From contig SHZF01000026.1 of NCBI GenBank assembly GCA_009692425.1, positions 1-53,906 on the forward strand: a stretch of 53,906 bases of DNA. The letters are read 5' to 3'. Origin of the DNA: Myxococcales bacterium (lineage in GTDB: Bacteria; Myxococcota_A; UBA9042). The notes under the pieces were generated by a model. It saw only the letters and a list, made by a program, of their open reading frames with translations. It made no database searches and was not told where the DNA came from. Positions 1 to 8,007 of the stretch are shown one piece after another. The translations under genes were made by a program, and so were the position numbers. Each line of letters begins with the position of its first letter. The first letter of the stretch is position 1.

Positions 1-1913
1 TCGACGCGCACGTCGCCCAGACAGGCCTCGCCGCGCACGTCGCCCAGACAGGCCTCGCCGCGCACGTCGCCCAGACAGGCCTCGCCGCGCACGTCGCCCA
101 GACAGGCCTCGCCGCGCACGCTGTCCGCGCCGGTTGCAGTGCGGGCCGAACCCAGCGGCTTGCGCTCTTGGGTGATCAGCACGTCGATGTGGCTGCGCAC
201 ATCGGGCTGCGTATAGAAGTTCTGCTGCACTTCGGCGACCGTCGCGACGTGCTGGACGAGATCGAGCTTTTCGACTTGGTACTGCACGCCATCGTGCAGG
301 TAGACCGCACGCGGATGCGCCTCGCGGTAGACTTGGTAGCGGTCCATCTCGGTGATGGTGCGCTGCGTGCCGCGGTCGACCACCTTGAAGCGGTCGGGAT
401 CGAGCGTGCGCAGGCTGAACTCGCCGGCCGGAAACGGGCCGCCCTGCCAATGCCATGCGCCGTGCACGTCGCGCACTTCGCCACGTTCGGCCAGCACCGG
501 CACCATCTCGCCGAGGTCGGGGAACGTCGCGGCATCGTCAAGGGTCAGCGGCAGTTCGGCCGCCGCCGCGCGCGCGTGCCAGAGTTGGATGGCGAGGTTG
601 TCCGGGTCCACTACGGCACTCTCGGCGGGTTGCCCCACGAGCCAGTCCGGGTTCTGGGCGATGTACTCGTCGATCGGCGAGACGGCCAGCACGACGATGC
701 CATGCGCCACGTTGCCACGCCGCCCAGCCCGGCCCATCTGCTGCCAAAAGGACGCGCGCGAGCCCGGAAAGCCACCTTGCACCACGACTTCGAGCGCGCC
801 GATGTCGATGCCGAGTTCGAGCGCGTTGGTCGTCACGACGCCGAGCAGTCGGCCGTCTTGCAGCGCACGCTCGACCTCGCGCCGTTCGACCGGCGTGTAG
901 CCGCCGCGGTAGCCCGCCAGAAGTGCCGTCTCATCATGGCCGCGGGCATCGCGTGTGCCGTCCGCATCGACGTGGCGCAGCCGATCGCGGGCCTCCTTCA
1001 GCACGATCTCCGTCTCCTTGCGGCTGCGGCAGAACGCGATCGTGCGGTGGCGATGGCGCACGAGCCACGGCACCAGGCGCGCAAGTTCCTCGGTGACGGG
1101 CTTGCGCTGGTCGTCCGACTGCAGCGGCGGCCGCCAGAAGTGGATGACCTTGCCGGCAGACGGCGAGCCGTCCTCATCGAGGAGCCGAAACGGCACCCCG
1201 CACAGGGTCTCGGCGTGCGCCTGGGCATTGGCGATGGTGGCCGACGAACCGAGAAACTGGGGGCGCGAGCCGGCGTGGCGACAAATCCGCAGCAGTCGCC
1301 GCACGACGTTGGCGACATGGGCCCCGAACGCGCCACGATAGCTGTGCAGTTCGTCGATGACGACCCAGCGCACGTGACGGAACAGGTGCGCGTACCCGGG
1401 CCGGCCGTGGTTGGGCAGCAGCGCGGCGTTGAGCATGTCGGGGTTCGTCAGCACGAGTTGGCACCGGTCGCGGATGCGGGTGCGCTCGGCCGGTGGGGTG
1501 TCGCCGTCGTAGACGCCCGCCTCGATGCGGCGCGGCGGACCGTGCCCCGACGTGGCGACGAGGTCGCACAAATCGAGCAGCGCGCGCAGTTGGTCCTGGG
1601 CCAACGCCTTCGTCGGGAACAGCAGGATGGCGCGCACCGTCGGGTCGGTCAGGATCGACTGTAGCAAGGGCAACCAATAGCACAGCGACTTGCCGCTCGC
1701 GGTGCCGGTGGTCACGACGACATTCTGCCGCCCGCCGACTGCCGCGTCGAAGGCCTCGGCCTGGTGGCTGTACAACTGCGCGATGCCGACCGCCCGCAGC
1801 GCGTGGGCCAACGCCGGATGGAGCGCTGGGGGAAAATCGACGACGTGGGCCGGCCGCGCGGGCAGGGTGCGGGTGGCGACGATGCGGTCGGCAAAGGAAC
1901 CGAGGTCGAGCAT
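1..1913 (-). CDS. MrfA/YprA-type DEAD/DEAH-box helicase, partial
   Basis: About 637 codons are visible; the C-terminus lies beyond the left edge. The protein starts at the ATG at 1913 (MLDLGSFADRIVA). The Walker A motif TGTASGKS has its Lys at about residue 75. The DEVH-box variant DELH is at about 187-190, followed by SYRGAFGAHVANVVRRL, which is typical of YprA/MrfA. The C-terminal RecA lobe carries TTNALELGIDIGALE and QQMGRAGRRG. Family members are 3'-5' DNA helicases that usually end in a DUF1998 zinc-binding domain; MrfA acts in repair of mitomycin-type lesions in Bacillus. The DUF1998 part should be outside the window. Near the edge the protein contains at least four copies of a nine-residue repeat (RGEACLGDV). 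It is divergent from the operon at 2213. Family membership is secure; the exact repair role is inferred. Confidence 0.93.
   Translation of the reverse strand, partial: MLDLGSFADRIVATRTLPARPAHVVDFPPALHPALAHALRAVGIAQLYSHQAEAFDAAVGGRQNVVVTTGTASGKSLCYWLPLLQSILTDPTVRAILLFPTKALAQDQLRALLDLCDLVATSGHGPPRRIEAGVYDGDTPPAERTRIRDRCQLVLTNPDMLNAALLPNHGRPGYAHLFRHVRWVVIDELHSYRGAFGAHVANVVRRLLRICRHAGSRPQFLGSSATIANAQAHAETLCGVPFRLLDEDGSPSAGKVIHFWRPPLQSDDQRKPVTEELARLVPWLVRHRHRTIAFCRSRKETEIVLKEARDRLRHVDADGTRDARGHDETALLAGYRGGYTPVERREVERALQDGRLLGVVTTNALELGIDIGALEVVVQGGFPGSRASFWQQMGRAGRRGNVAHGIVVLAVSPIDEYIAQNPDWLVGQPAESAVVDPDNLAIQLWHARAAAAELPLTLDDAATFPDLGEMVPVLAERGEVRDVHGAWHWQGGPFPAGEFSLRTLDPDRFKVVDRGTQRTITEMDRYQVYREAHPRAVYLHDGVQYQVEKLDLVQHVATVAEVQQNFYTQPDVRSHIDVLITQERKPLGSARTATGADSVRGEACLGDVRGEACLGDVRGEACLGDVRGEACLGDVRV
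6..119. repeat. 27-bp tandem repeat inside the helicase gene
   Basis: Four consecutive, apparently identical 27-bp units occupy 6-113, with a partial unit to 119; more may lie beyond the edge. The unit is nine codons long, so the helicase frame is kept. On the minus strand it encodes RGEACLGDV each time. There are no spacers, so this is not a CRISPR array. Confidence 0.95.
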
Positions 1914-1962
1914 GGCGCGCAAGGTACGATGGGACTGAACGGATGTCCAGTGCTTGCGGCGG

Positions 1963-2111
1963 CCAGGATCCACCGGCCAAGCTTCCCCGGCCGCCGAATT
2001 CAGATGCAGTTCTGGGCGACTAGGAGGTTGGCGGTGAAGGCGTACAAAGGGTACGTCGAACCGCCAACCGACGACGGCAACGACGAAATGCGCCGAAGGC
2101 GGCGGATCGGG
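1963..2111 (+). repeat. Dispersed ~149-bp intergenic repeat, copy A
   Basis: This copy aligns without gaps to copy B at 6872-7020, with about 14 differences by eye count. It contains a perfect 9-bp inverted repeat, GGTTGGCGG at 2026-2034 and CCGCCAACC at 2061-2069. Nested in that loop is CGTAC/GTACG (2041-2045 and 2051-2055), and a short GCCG-AAGG-CGGC hairpin lies downstream. It sits between the divergent helicase and lipoprotein genes. The rest of the gap (2112-2212) shows only a short G5/C5 inverted repeat around 2173-2187. No transposase or terminal duplication is visible. It could be a structured RNA, a protein-binding element or a non-autonomous mobile repeat. Confidence 0.85.
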
Positions 2112-2212
2112 GGCGGCCCGTTGGCTCCGCGCCGCCAGACGCGCATACTCCCTCGCGAGCGGAGTCGGTAGGGGGCACGGCCCCCGTGCAACCGGTGCAA
2201 AGGCTGCCTAGA

Positions 2213-4255
2213 ATGATGCGGTGGTTTCCCAAATGCGTCGCGGCGTCTGCTGTATTGCCCACGGCGACAGCATTGTTGGCGATGACCGCGGCGTGCAATC
2301 GGACGCCTGCACCTCCGCCGGAATCAGCCGCCACCGCATCGACCCCATTGACGCCTGCCGGCAGCGCATCCGACGCACGGCCAAGGCCCGTCGCCGGCCA
2401 GCGATCTGCCGGCGCGGGCGCTTCTCGGCCCAACGCCCTGGCCGCGCAGGCCCCTCTGCATCGCGGGCTCGGCGGCGTCGTGCCCGCCTCGGAGACATGG
2501 CCAGACGGGGTGCCTGTCGACGTGCTCCTTCTCGCTGCCGCGCCCGGCCTCGATGCCGCGCAGGCGGACGAGACGATGCGCAGCGTGGTGTCGGCCTTGC
2601 ACGTCCAAGACGGCGTCGAGGCGGTCCTGTCGCGAGCGGCCGGCGGTGAGGTGCGTGTGGCGGTCCGCTTCGCTCCTGGCACGTCGGCCGCGAAGGCGTT
2701 GACCTTGACGACCGAGACGTGGAACGCCGCGCCGCCGCCAGGGTTTGCGGCACCCCGGCTGGAACCGATCGCCCGAGGTGCGCGCGCGCGATCGGCTTGG
2801 TTTGTCGTCGCGCGTGCGGGTCGGCCGGCCGCGACGGCCACGCTCGATCGGCTGCTGCCAGGGTTTGCCGCCGCGCCCCATGGCATCGCTCGCTTTCATC
2901 TCGCCGGCGCCGTGCGGCCGATGCTGACGCTCGAACTGCAGCCGCCACCGATGCGCGACGCGGGCGTTGGGCTCCACGCGGTGCGCGAGGCCATCGACCG
3001 CCTGCTGACCACGAAAGCGGCAATGGGAGGTGTGCTCAATGGGGTCGCGTCGGCCGCTGCGCTGCGCATAGTGACGACGAATACTTCGGCGGAGCGGGTG
3101 ACGCGCGCCTATGCCGGGAAACTGCCGCCTGCCTCGCTCGGCTTGCTGGTTGCCGTACTCGAGGGCAGCGGCGAGCCCACCCGGGAAGCGCGCAATGGCC
3201 ACTTGCCGGTCACGGTGTTGCTGGCCGACGCGGGCACGGCGACGCCACCGGCGGAAGTGACGGCGTTCGAGCAGGCGGTGCGCAGCCATCCCGACGTGGT
3301 GCAGGCGGCCGGTGCAGGCGACCAGTGGCTGCCGGCCGCCGTCGGTTCCGCGTATCGGTTTGCAGTGGCGGCGCGCAGCGGAGCGCAGCCGGAGCCCCTC
3401 GACGCGTGGAGCCGCAGGTTGCAGGCCGTGCGTGAAGTCGAAGGTCTCACTGGCATGTTGGCCATGCAGGGCGCCGACGGTGTGCCGGAGTCGCTGGACG
3501 TCGATGCAGCCCACGGGCGCCTCTGGACCGTGTGGGTGATGGCATCGGGCCCGGGCCTCGACGTGACGTTGCGCGATGTGCAGGCCAAGCTGTCAGAGGG
3601 CCCGTGGCAGGCCACGGCGCTGTCCGCCGAGTGGGATACGGGCCTGGGCTGGGTGCTCGGCGCAGTCGGCACTCTCGGCCTGGTGGTGGCGGCGCCGGAC
3701 GGCACGCAATTGGCCGCTGCCGTCCAGTCCGCCGGTTCGACGCTGAAGCGCGTGGCGGCCGTGGCGTCGGTCGAGGCCGGCCCGGCGCGGTTGGCGTCGC
3801 CTGCGCGCCTGACGCGCCTCGAGCGCAAGGCGACGGCAGAGTCGGCCGTGGCGGCCGCGGACTTCAGCGACGCGCTGGACCTGCTCGAAGGGCCGCAGCG
3901 CGTGGGGACGTTCGCGGGCGTCCCCGTCTGGCTTGCCCTGCCGCACGGGGAGCGTGCCGTCGGTCGTGCGGCCCTGCCGCTCGGGTGGCGCGACGTCGAG
4001 AACGAGGACTCCGCGGAACTCAAGGCCTGGACGCTCGGCGACTTCGAGCGCCTGCCCGACCCCACACCGACGCTCGATCGCGTGCGGTTGGACGCCCATC
4101 CGGCGCTGTGGCTCGTGGCAGCGGGGCGTGGCGAGTCGCCCGACGCGTTTGCGGCAAGCGCGTGGCAGGCGGTGGAACGAGCCGTCGCGCTGCAGGGCGG
4201 CATGGTCGTGCACCCCCTGGTGCTGGGCCTGCGCACGTTGGGCAAGGCGCCGTGA
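2213..4255 (+). CDS. Envelope lipoprotein with RND-porter-like region
   Basis: The ATG at 2213 opens a signal peptide ending in a lipobox (LLAMTAAC), giving about 680 residues. After a Pro/Ala/Ser linker, roughly residues 95-200 read like the periplasmic porter repeat of RND pumps. The pattern is APGLDAAQADETM, a strand, GVEAVLS, VAVRFAPGTSAAKAL, then PPPGFAAPRLEPI. No transmembrane helices follow, so it is not a pump by itself. Its stop overlaps the GTG of the next lipoprotein, and a FadL-like barrel follows, so an envelope complex is likely. I do not recognise a named family. The RND resemblance is my reading of sequence pattern and is not proven; lipoprotein export is the firmest part. Confidence 0.7.
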   Translation: MMRWFPKCVAASAVLPTATALLAMTAACNRTPAPPPESAATASTPLTPAGSASDARPRPVAGQRSAGAGASRPNALAAQAPLHRGLGGVVPASETWPDGVPVDVLLLAAAPGLDAAQADETMRSVVSALHVQDGVEAVLSRAAGGEVRVAVRFAPGTSAAKALTLTTETWNAAPPPGFAAPRLEPIARGARARSAWFVVARAGRPAATATLDRLLPGFAAAPHGIARFHLAGAVRPMLTLELQPPPMRDAGVGLHAVREAIDRLLTTKAAMGGVLNGVASAAALRIVTTNTSAERVTRAYAGKLPPASLGLLVAVLEGSGEPTREARNGHLPVTVLLADAGTATPPAEVTAFEQAVRSHPDVVQAAGAGDQWLPAAVGSAYRFAVAARSGAQPEPLDAWSRRLQAVREVEGLTGMLAMQGADGVPESLDVDAAHGRLWTVWVMASGPGLDVTLRDVQAKLSEGPWQATALSAEWDTGLGWVLGAVGTLGLVVAAPDGTQLAAAVQSAGSTLKRVAAVASVEAGPARLASPARLTRLERKATAESAVAAADFSDALDLLEGPQRVGTFAGVPVWLALPHGERAVGRAALPLGWRDVENEDSAELKAWTLGDFERLPDPTPTLDRVRLDAHPALWLVAAGRGESPDAFAASAWQAVERAVALQGGMVVHPLVLGLRTLGKAP

Positions 4256-5418
4256 TCGGCCCGACGAGCCCGTTGCGTCGTACCTGCGCTGCCACACGGC
4301 AGGTTGCCCGACCCGCGCTACTGCTCGCACTGCTCGGCAGCCTGGGCCAGATCTGCGCCTGTGGAGCGCTCGACGAATCCGCACCGCAGCGGCCGGGGCG
4401 CGGCGCGACTTGCGTGACGATCGAGGCGAGGCTCGCGCCGCTCGTCGCGCTGGCCGAAGCCGGCAAGCTGAAGACGATCGCTCACATCGTTTCGCACGAC
4501 CTCGATACCGCGAGCCAGAGTGCCGTGCTGCGCCTGGCGCTCGACATCGGCCGCGCGCTCCCACCGGGCACCGTGCAGAAGTTGCCTGCGCTTGCGGCCG
4601 GGCCCAACACGGCAGCCCTCGTGCCGTTGGTCGTGGCGGTGTTGGCGCCCTTGCCCGGCAACGCGCTGGCGGTCCCGCCCATCGCCCCGAAGAAAGCGGA
4701 GCTGGCGTCATTCTCGGCGATCGCCTCCTCCTGTCTGACCCAGGACCTGTTCTCCTGGCTCACCGGCCTGTTGCGTCACTCGGCCACCGCTCCGGCACTC
4801 GACACCTTGCTGCGCGGCGGCACGGCGACGCTTCAACAGATACAGAAGGCGGCACAGGAGTCTGGCGTCGAAGGACGCACGGGGTTCGTGGTGCTGTTTC
4901 GCAACCTTGCTACGACGCTAGCGAATCCAGACTTCGACCCGCGCCCGCTACTCGCCACGTTGGGCGCGCTGCGCGATCCGGCCGTGCCCGGTGCGCTCGA
5001 CGCCGTACACGCCCTGTTGGCCGCCGCGACGGTCGATGCCAGCGGCGCGCCCGACCCCAAGAAAGTGGGCCCACTGACGCGTTTCATGGCGTGCGCCCGC
5101 CGACTCGACCCCGACGCACGCTTGCCGGGTCACTGGTATGACGTGTTTGTCGCGGTGCCCCTGCCTGCGCCGCCAACGGGGACCGCGAGTTCGACGACGG
5201 ACGTTCTGGCGCTGGCCGCCTTTGCCACGCAGGTGCTGGCCGACAGTGAGGGCGACCGCGACGCATTGGCGCAGGTGTTGGGCCTGCTGCTGGAACCCGA
5301 TCGCGCGACGGCCGGCATTCCGGAGCTTGTCGGCTTGCTGCAGTCCGACGCGCTGGCCGGCGTCGTCCAGTTGCTCGGCGACCTGCTACTGCAGCCGTGC
5401 CGGACGCCTGCCGGATGA
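4252..5418 (+). CDS. Hypothetical lipoprotein
   Basis: The start is a GTG at 4252 that overlaps the TGA of the preceding gene. The N-terminus is basic, then hydrophobic (ALLLALLGSLGQICAC), with lipobox-like cysteines, which predicts a lipoprotein of about 388 residues. The mature part is rich in Leu/Ala helices without recognisable motifs (for example VLALAAFATQVLADSEGD and VLGLLLEPD), possibly an alpha-solenoid. Its TGA overlaps the ATG of the outer-membrane gene downstream (ATGA). It is therefore translationally coupled on both sides and probably works with those two proteins. Function unknown. Confidence 0.75.
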   Translation: MIGPTSPLRRTCAATRQVARPALLLALLGSLGQICACGALDESAPQRPGRGATCVTIEARLAPLVALAEAGKLKTIAHIVSHDLDTASQSAVLRLALDIGRALPPGTVQKLPALAAGPNTAALVPLVVAVLAPLPGNALAVPPIAPKKAELASFSAIASSCLTQDLFSWLTGLLRHSATAPALDTLLRGGTATLQQIQKAAQESGVEGRTGFVVLFRNLATTLANPDFDPRPLLATLGALRDPAVPGALDAVHALLAAATVDASGAPDPKKVGPLTRFMACARRLDPDARLPGHWYDVFVAVPLPAPPTGTASSTTDVLALAAFATQVLADSEGDRDALAQVLGLLLEPDRATAGIPELVGLLQSDALAGVVQLLGDLLLQPCRTPAG

Positions 5419-6824
5419 AGCGCGCGGTCGCCCTCGCGCTGGCCACCTGGGCGACGGCAACGGCCGCCAGGGCAGAAGCGAGCGTCTTCGACATGTTCGG
5501 CGCGAGCCCGCGAGCGGTCGCTCTTGCGGGCACGGGCGCGGCAGCGGCGCGGGGCGGCGAGGCGGCGTTCCACAACCCGGCGCTGCTGGCCGCTTCGCCG
5601 GTCGCCGGGGCTTGGGGCGGCGCGACGTGGACCCGGTCGGCACTGTCGATCCAGTTGCAGCGGCCGGTGTGCGAGGACCGTTGGCAGAAGTGTCATGCCC
5701 TGCACCCCGCCGGCTTTTCCACGCGGGCACCGCAATTGCCGCGCGACTCATCGGGCTTCGCATTCGGCTGGCACTACCCGGTGGGCGGCGTGTTTCGCGA
5801 CCGCATCACGCTCGGCGCGCAGTTGGCGTTGCCGCACGCCAACCTGCTGCGGATCTCGGGACCGGACCCGCAATCGCCGAATTTCCTGCTGTACGAGGGC
5901 ATGCCCGACCGCTTTGCGCTGCTGATCGGCGGCGCCGTGCGGGTGACCGACTGGTGGTGGGTCGGCATCGGGACGCAGGTGCTCGCCGTGCTCGACGCGC
6001 GCATCGACCTGTCGCTCGATCCGACGAATCACGACACGGAGAAGGCGGCGATCGCGATTGGGCTGCGGCCTCGGGCCAGCCTCACGGCGGGCACGGCCTT
6101 GCATCCGATGCCGGGCCTGTGGCTGGGCATCGGCTGGCGGCAGCGGGTGTCGCTCGCGTACCAGATTCCTACGGCGATCGACACGGGTCAGGCGTTCGAC
6201 GTCGCCCTCGCCCTCGGCCACGAGACGCTCTTCACGCCCGACACGCTGCAGACTGGATTCGCGTGGCGTTCGCCGGCGGGCGCGTGGCTCGTGGCGGCGG
6301 ATCTCGCGCTGCAGTTGTGGTCCGGGCATCCGGACCCGTCCCTGCAGGTCGCGCTCGATGTCGGTGGGCCGGCGGTGCGTGCGCTTGGGGCCGATCACCT
6401 GCTCGACGTCGGGCGCGAAACGGCGCCGATCCGCCTGGGTTTTCGCGACACCTGGAGCCCGGCTGTCGCGGTCGAGTGGCGTCCGATCGAAGGCGTGACG
6501 CTGCGCACCGGCTATCGCGTCCGGCCCTCGCCAGCTCCGTATGCCACCGGACCGACCAGCTATCTCGACAACGATGTGCACGCCATTGGCGCGGGTGTCG
6601 GCTGGGGATTCGGCACTCCGTTGCGCAGCATGCCGGCCCGCCTCGCGCGCCGCGCCGTGGATCCGGGCGAGGCGCCGTGGCCGCTACAGATCGACCTCGG
6701 CGTGCAAGGGTTGTGGCTGCCGCGGCGCACGGTGTGGAAGGACGACGCGCACGATCCGGTTGGCCCGCTGTCGCACGGCGGCTTCGTGTGGCATGTGGCC
6801 GCGGCATTCGGAGGCGCGTTCTGA
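5415..6824 (+). CDS. FadL/OmpP1-like outer-membrane beta-barrel protein
   Basis: The ATG at 5415 overlaps the previous stop. The signal peptide ends near ATAARA. The mature N-terminus SVFDMFGASPRAVALAGTG, followed by GGEAAFHNPALLA, is the typical plug/N-terminal signature of FadL/TodX (OMPP1) channels and related PorV-like barrels. The remaining ~400 residues alternate as beta strands (RVTDWWWVGIG, LGIGWRQRVSLAYQIPT) and the chain ends in Phe (AAFGGAF), as barrels often do. These proteins move hydrophobic molecules across the outer membrane; the substrate here is unknown. As the last gene of the three-gene operon, it suggests the two lipoproteins service this barrel or its ligand. Confidence 0.82.
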   Translation: MKRAVALALATWATATAARAEASVFDMFGASPRAVALAGTGAAAARGGEAAFHNPALLAASPVAGAWGGATWTRSALSIQLQRPVCEDRWQKCHALHPAGFSTRAPQLPRDSSGFAFGWHYPVGGVFRDRITLGAQLALPHANLLRISGPDPQSPNFLLYEGMPDRFALLIGGAVRVTDWWWVGIGTQVLAVLDARIDLSLDPTNHDTEKAAIAIGLRPRASLTAGTALHPMPGLWLGIGWRQRVSLAYQIPTAIDTGQAFDVALALGHETLFTPDTLQTGFAWRSPAGAWLVAADLALQLWSGHPDPSLQVALDVGGPAVRALGADHLLDVGRETAPIRLGFRDTWSPAVAVEWRPIEGVTLRTGYRVRPSPAPYATGPTSYLDNDVHAIGAGVGWGFGTPLRSMPARLARRAVDPGEAPWPLQIDLGVQGLWLPRRTVWKDDAHDPVGPLSHGGFVWHVAAAFGGAF

Positions 6825-6871
6825 TCGACCGACCCGGGCCAGTTGCGGTGTTCCGTCGCGGCTGCGTTCGC

Positions 6872-7020
6872 CCAGGATCCACCAGGCAACCTTCCCCGAC
6901 CGCCGAATTCGGATGCAGTTCTAGGTGCCTAGGAGGTTGACAGTGAAGGCGTACACCGGGCACGTCGAACCGCCAACCGACGACGGCAACGACGAAATGC
7001 GCCGAAGGCGGCAGATCGGG
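6872..7020 (+). repeat. Dispersed ~149-bp intergenic repeat, copy B
   Basis: A gapless match to copy A at about 90% by eye, in the same orientation, lying between the FadL-like gene and the Cys-rich lipoprotein gene. The outer stem keeps 7 of 9 pairs and the inner stem 4 of 5, so the hairpin is partly retained. A and B therefore bracket the 2213-6824 operon as direct repeats. The remaining intergenic bases (6825-6871 and 7021-7104) show no further feature. Confidence 0.85.
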
Positions 7021-7104
7021 TGTCGCTGTCCGGGCATTTATCGACCCGCGCGATGGTGGTAGAAGGCGGTTGGCTGCGCAGGGGCGTCGCTGGCGGAGAT
7101 TCGT

Positions 7105-7977
7105 GTGAATCGACAACCTCGTTCAGTCGCGGCACTGTCCGCGGTGTGTGGCAGGGCCCTCACCGTGGCCTGCGGACTCACCGTGGCCTGCGGACTCACC
7201 GTGGCCTGCACTGCGCCGCCGCTCCCATCGACCCCGGCCGCGACGGACGGAATCGCCATCGCCGCCGACGCCGCAGCGGGTGACGCCGCGTCCTCTGCCG
7301 ACAGTGCAGGAGCGGCCTCGGCCGGCGACAGCGCGGCAAGTGCGACGGCAGACGGCGCCGCCAAAGCCGACGCTCCAACACCGGACGGCGCGGCCCCGGC
7401 GCCCTGCAAGCCTTGGGTCCAGCCCGACTCGTGTGCGGCCGGTACGCACTGCGGGTATGACGAGATCGACGTGATGGCTTGCATCGCCGACGGGCCGCAC
7501 GGCGCTGGCGAAGACTGCGGGGACAACAAGGGGTGCAGCATCGGCATGTGCATCACCGACACCGACTCGGGCGCCCAGCGTTGCGCGCCGCACTGTGCGA
7601 CGGACGTCCACTGCGACTCGAACCAATGTGGCACGGTGACCGGAAAGAAGTACAAGGTGTGCTCGCTCCCCAAGGTGGCGGTGCCGACGTGCAACCCGTT
7701 CACGCAGAACTGCACGGACAAGACGAAGGCGTGCGTCGTGAAGCAGGATTTTCCCAATGGCGGCTGCATCAGCAAGGGCGGGACGGCGGAAAAGGGCGAC
7801 GCCTGCGAGCAATCGGGCAACTGCAAGCCGCTGTTGTACTGTGCCGGAGCGGCTGCTGGCGGCTCGGGCGTGTGCCGGACGTTGTGCAAAACTGCCGGCG
7901 CTTCAGGGTGCGAGCCGGTCACGGTACAGTGCGTGCCGGTCCAGAAGGGCGGGGCGTACGGCTACTGCGATGGCTAG
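7105..7977 (+). CDS. Cys-rich lipoprotein with triplicated LTVAC segment
   Basis: This is a secreted protein of 290 residues. The N-terminal signal region runs into three copies of LTVACG, so three alternative lipobox-like cysteines occur six residues apart. An Ala/Asp/Ser linker of about 60 residues follows, then a region with about 22 cysteines in patterns such as CAAGTHCGY, CGDNKGCSIGMC and CDSNQCG. Such disulfide-rich extracellular lipoproteins are common in myxobacterial genomes and have no assigned function. It sits 30 bp ahead of the PilZ-like gene and may head that run. The start at 7105 is a GTG. I cannot name a family. Confidence 0.75.
   Translation: MNRQPRSVAALSAVCGRALTVACGLTVACGLTVACTAPPLPSTPAATDGIAIAADAAAGDAASSADSAGAASAGDSAASATADGAAKADAPTPDGAAPAPCKPWVQPDSCAAGTHCGYDEIDVMACIADGPHGAGEDCGDNKGCSIGMCITDTDSGAQRCAPHCATDVHCDSNQCGTVTGKKYKVCSLPKVAVPTCNPFTQNCTDKTKACVVKQDFPNGGCISKGGTAEKGDACEQSGNCKPLLYCAGAAAGGSGVCRTLCKTAGASGCEPVTVQCVPVQKGGAYGYCDG
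7159..7209 (+). repeat. 18-bp tandem repeat duplicating the lipobox
   Basis: Units lie at 7159-7176 and 7177-7194, with a 15-bp partial unit to 7209. The copies are identical and encode LTVACG-LTVACG-LTVAC at the end of the signal peptide. The unit length is a multiple of three, so the frame is kept. Confidence 0.95.
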
Positions 7978-8007
7978 GGCGCGGGGTAGCATGGGGCTGG
8001 ACTTGTC

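Noticed and set aside
6-119. CRISPR-like array at the left edge
   Set aside because: Units are contiguous with no spacers and form an in-frame nine-codon repeat inside a helicase gene.
1963-2111. A small protein gene inside the dispersed repeat
   Set aside because: The plus frame has a stop directly after ATG CAG TTC in copy B, and the one minus frame open in three copies lacks a consistent start or ribosome site.
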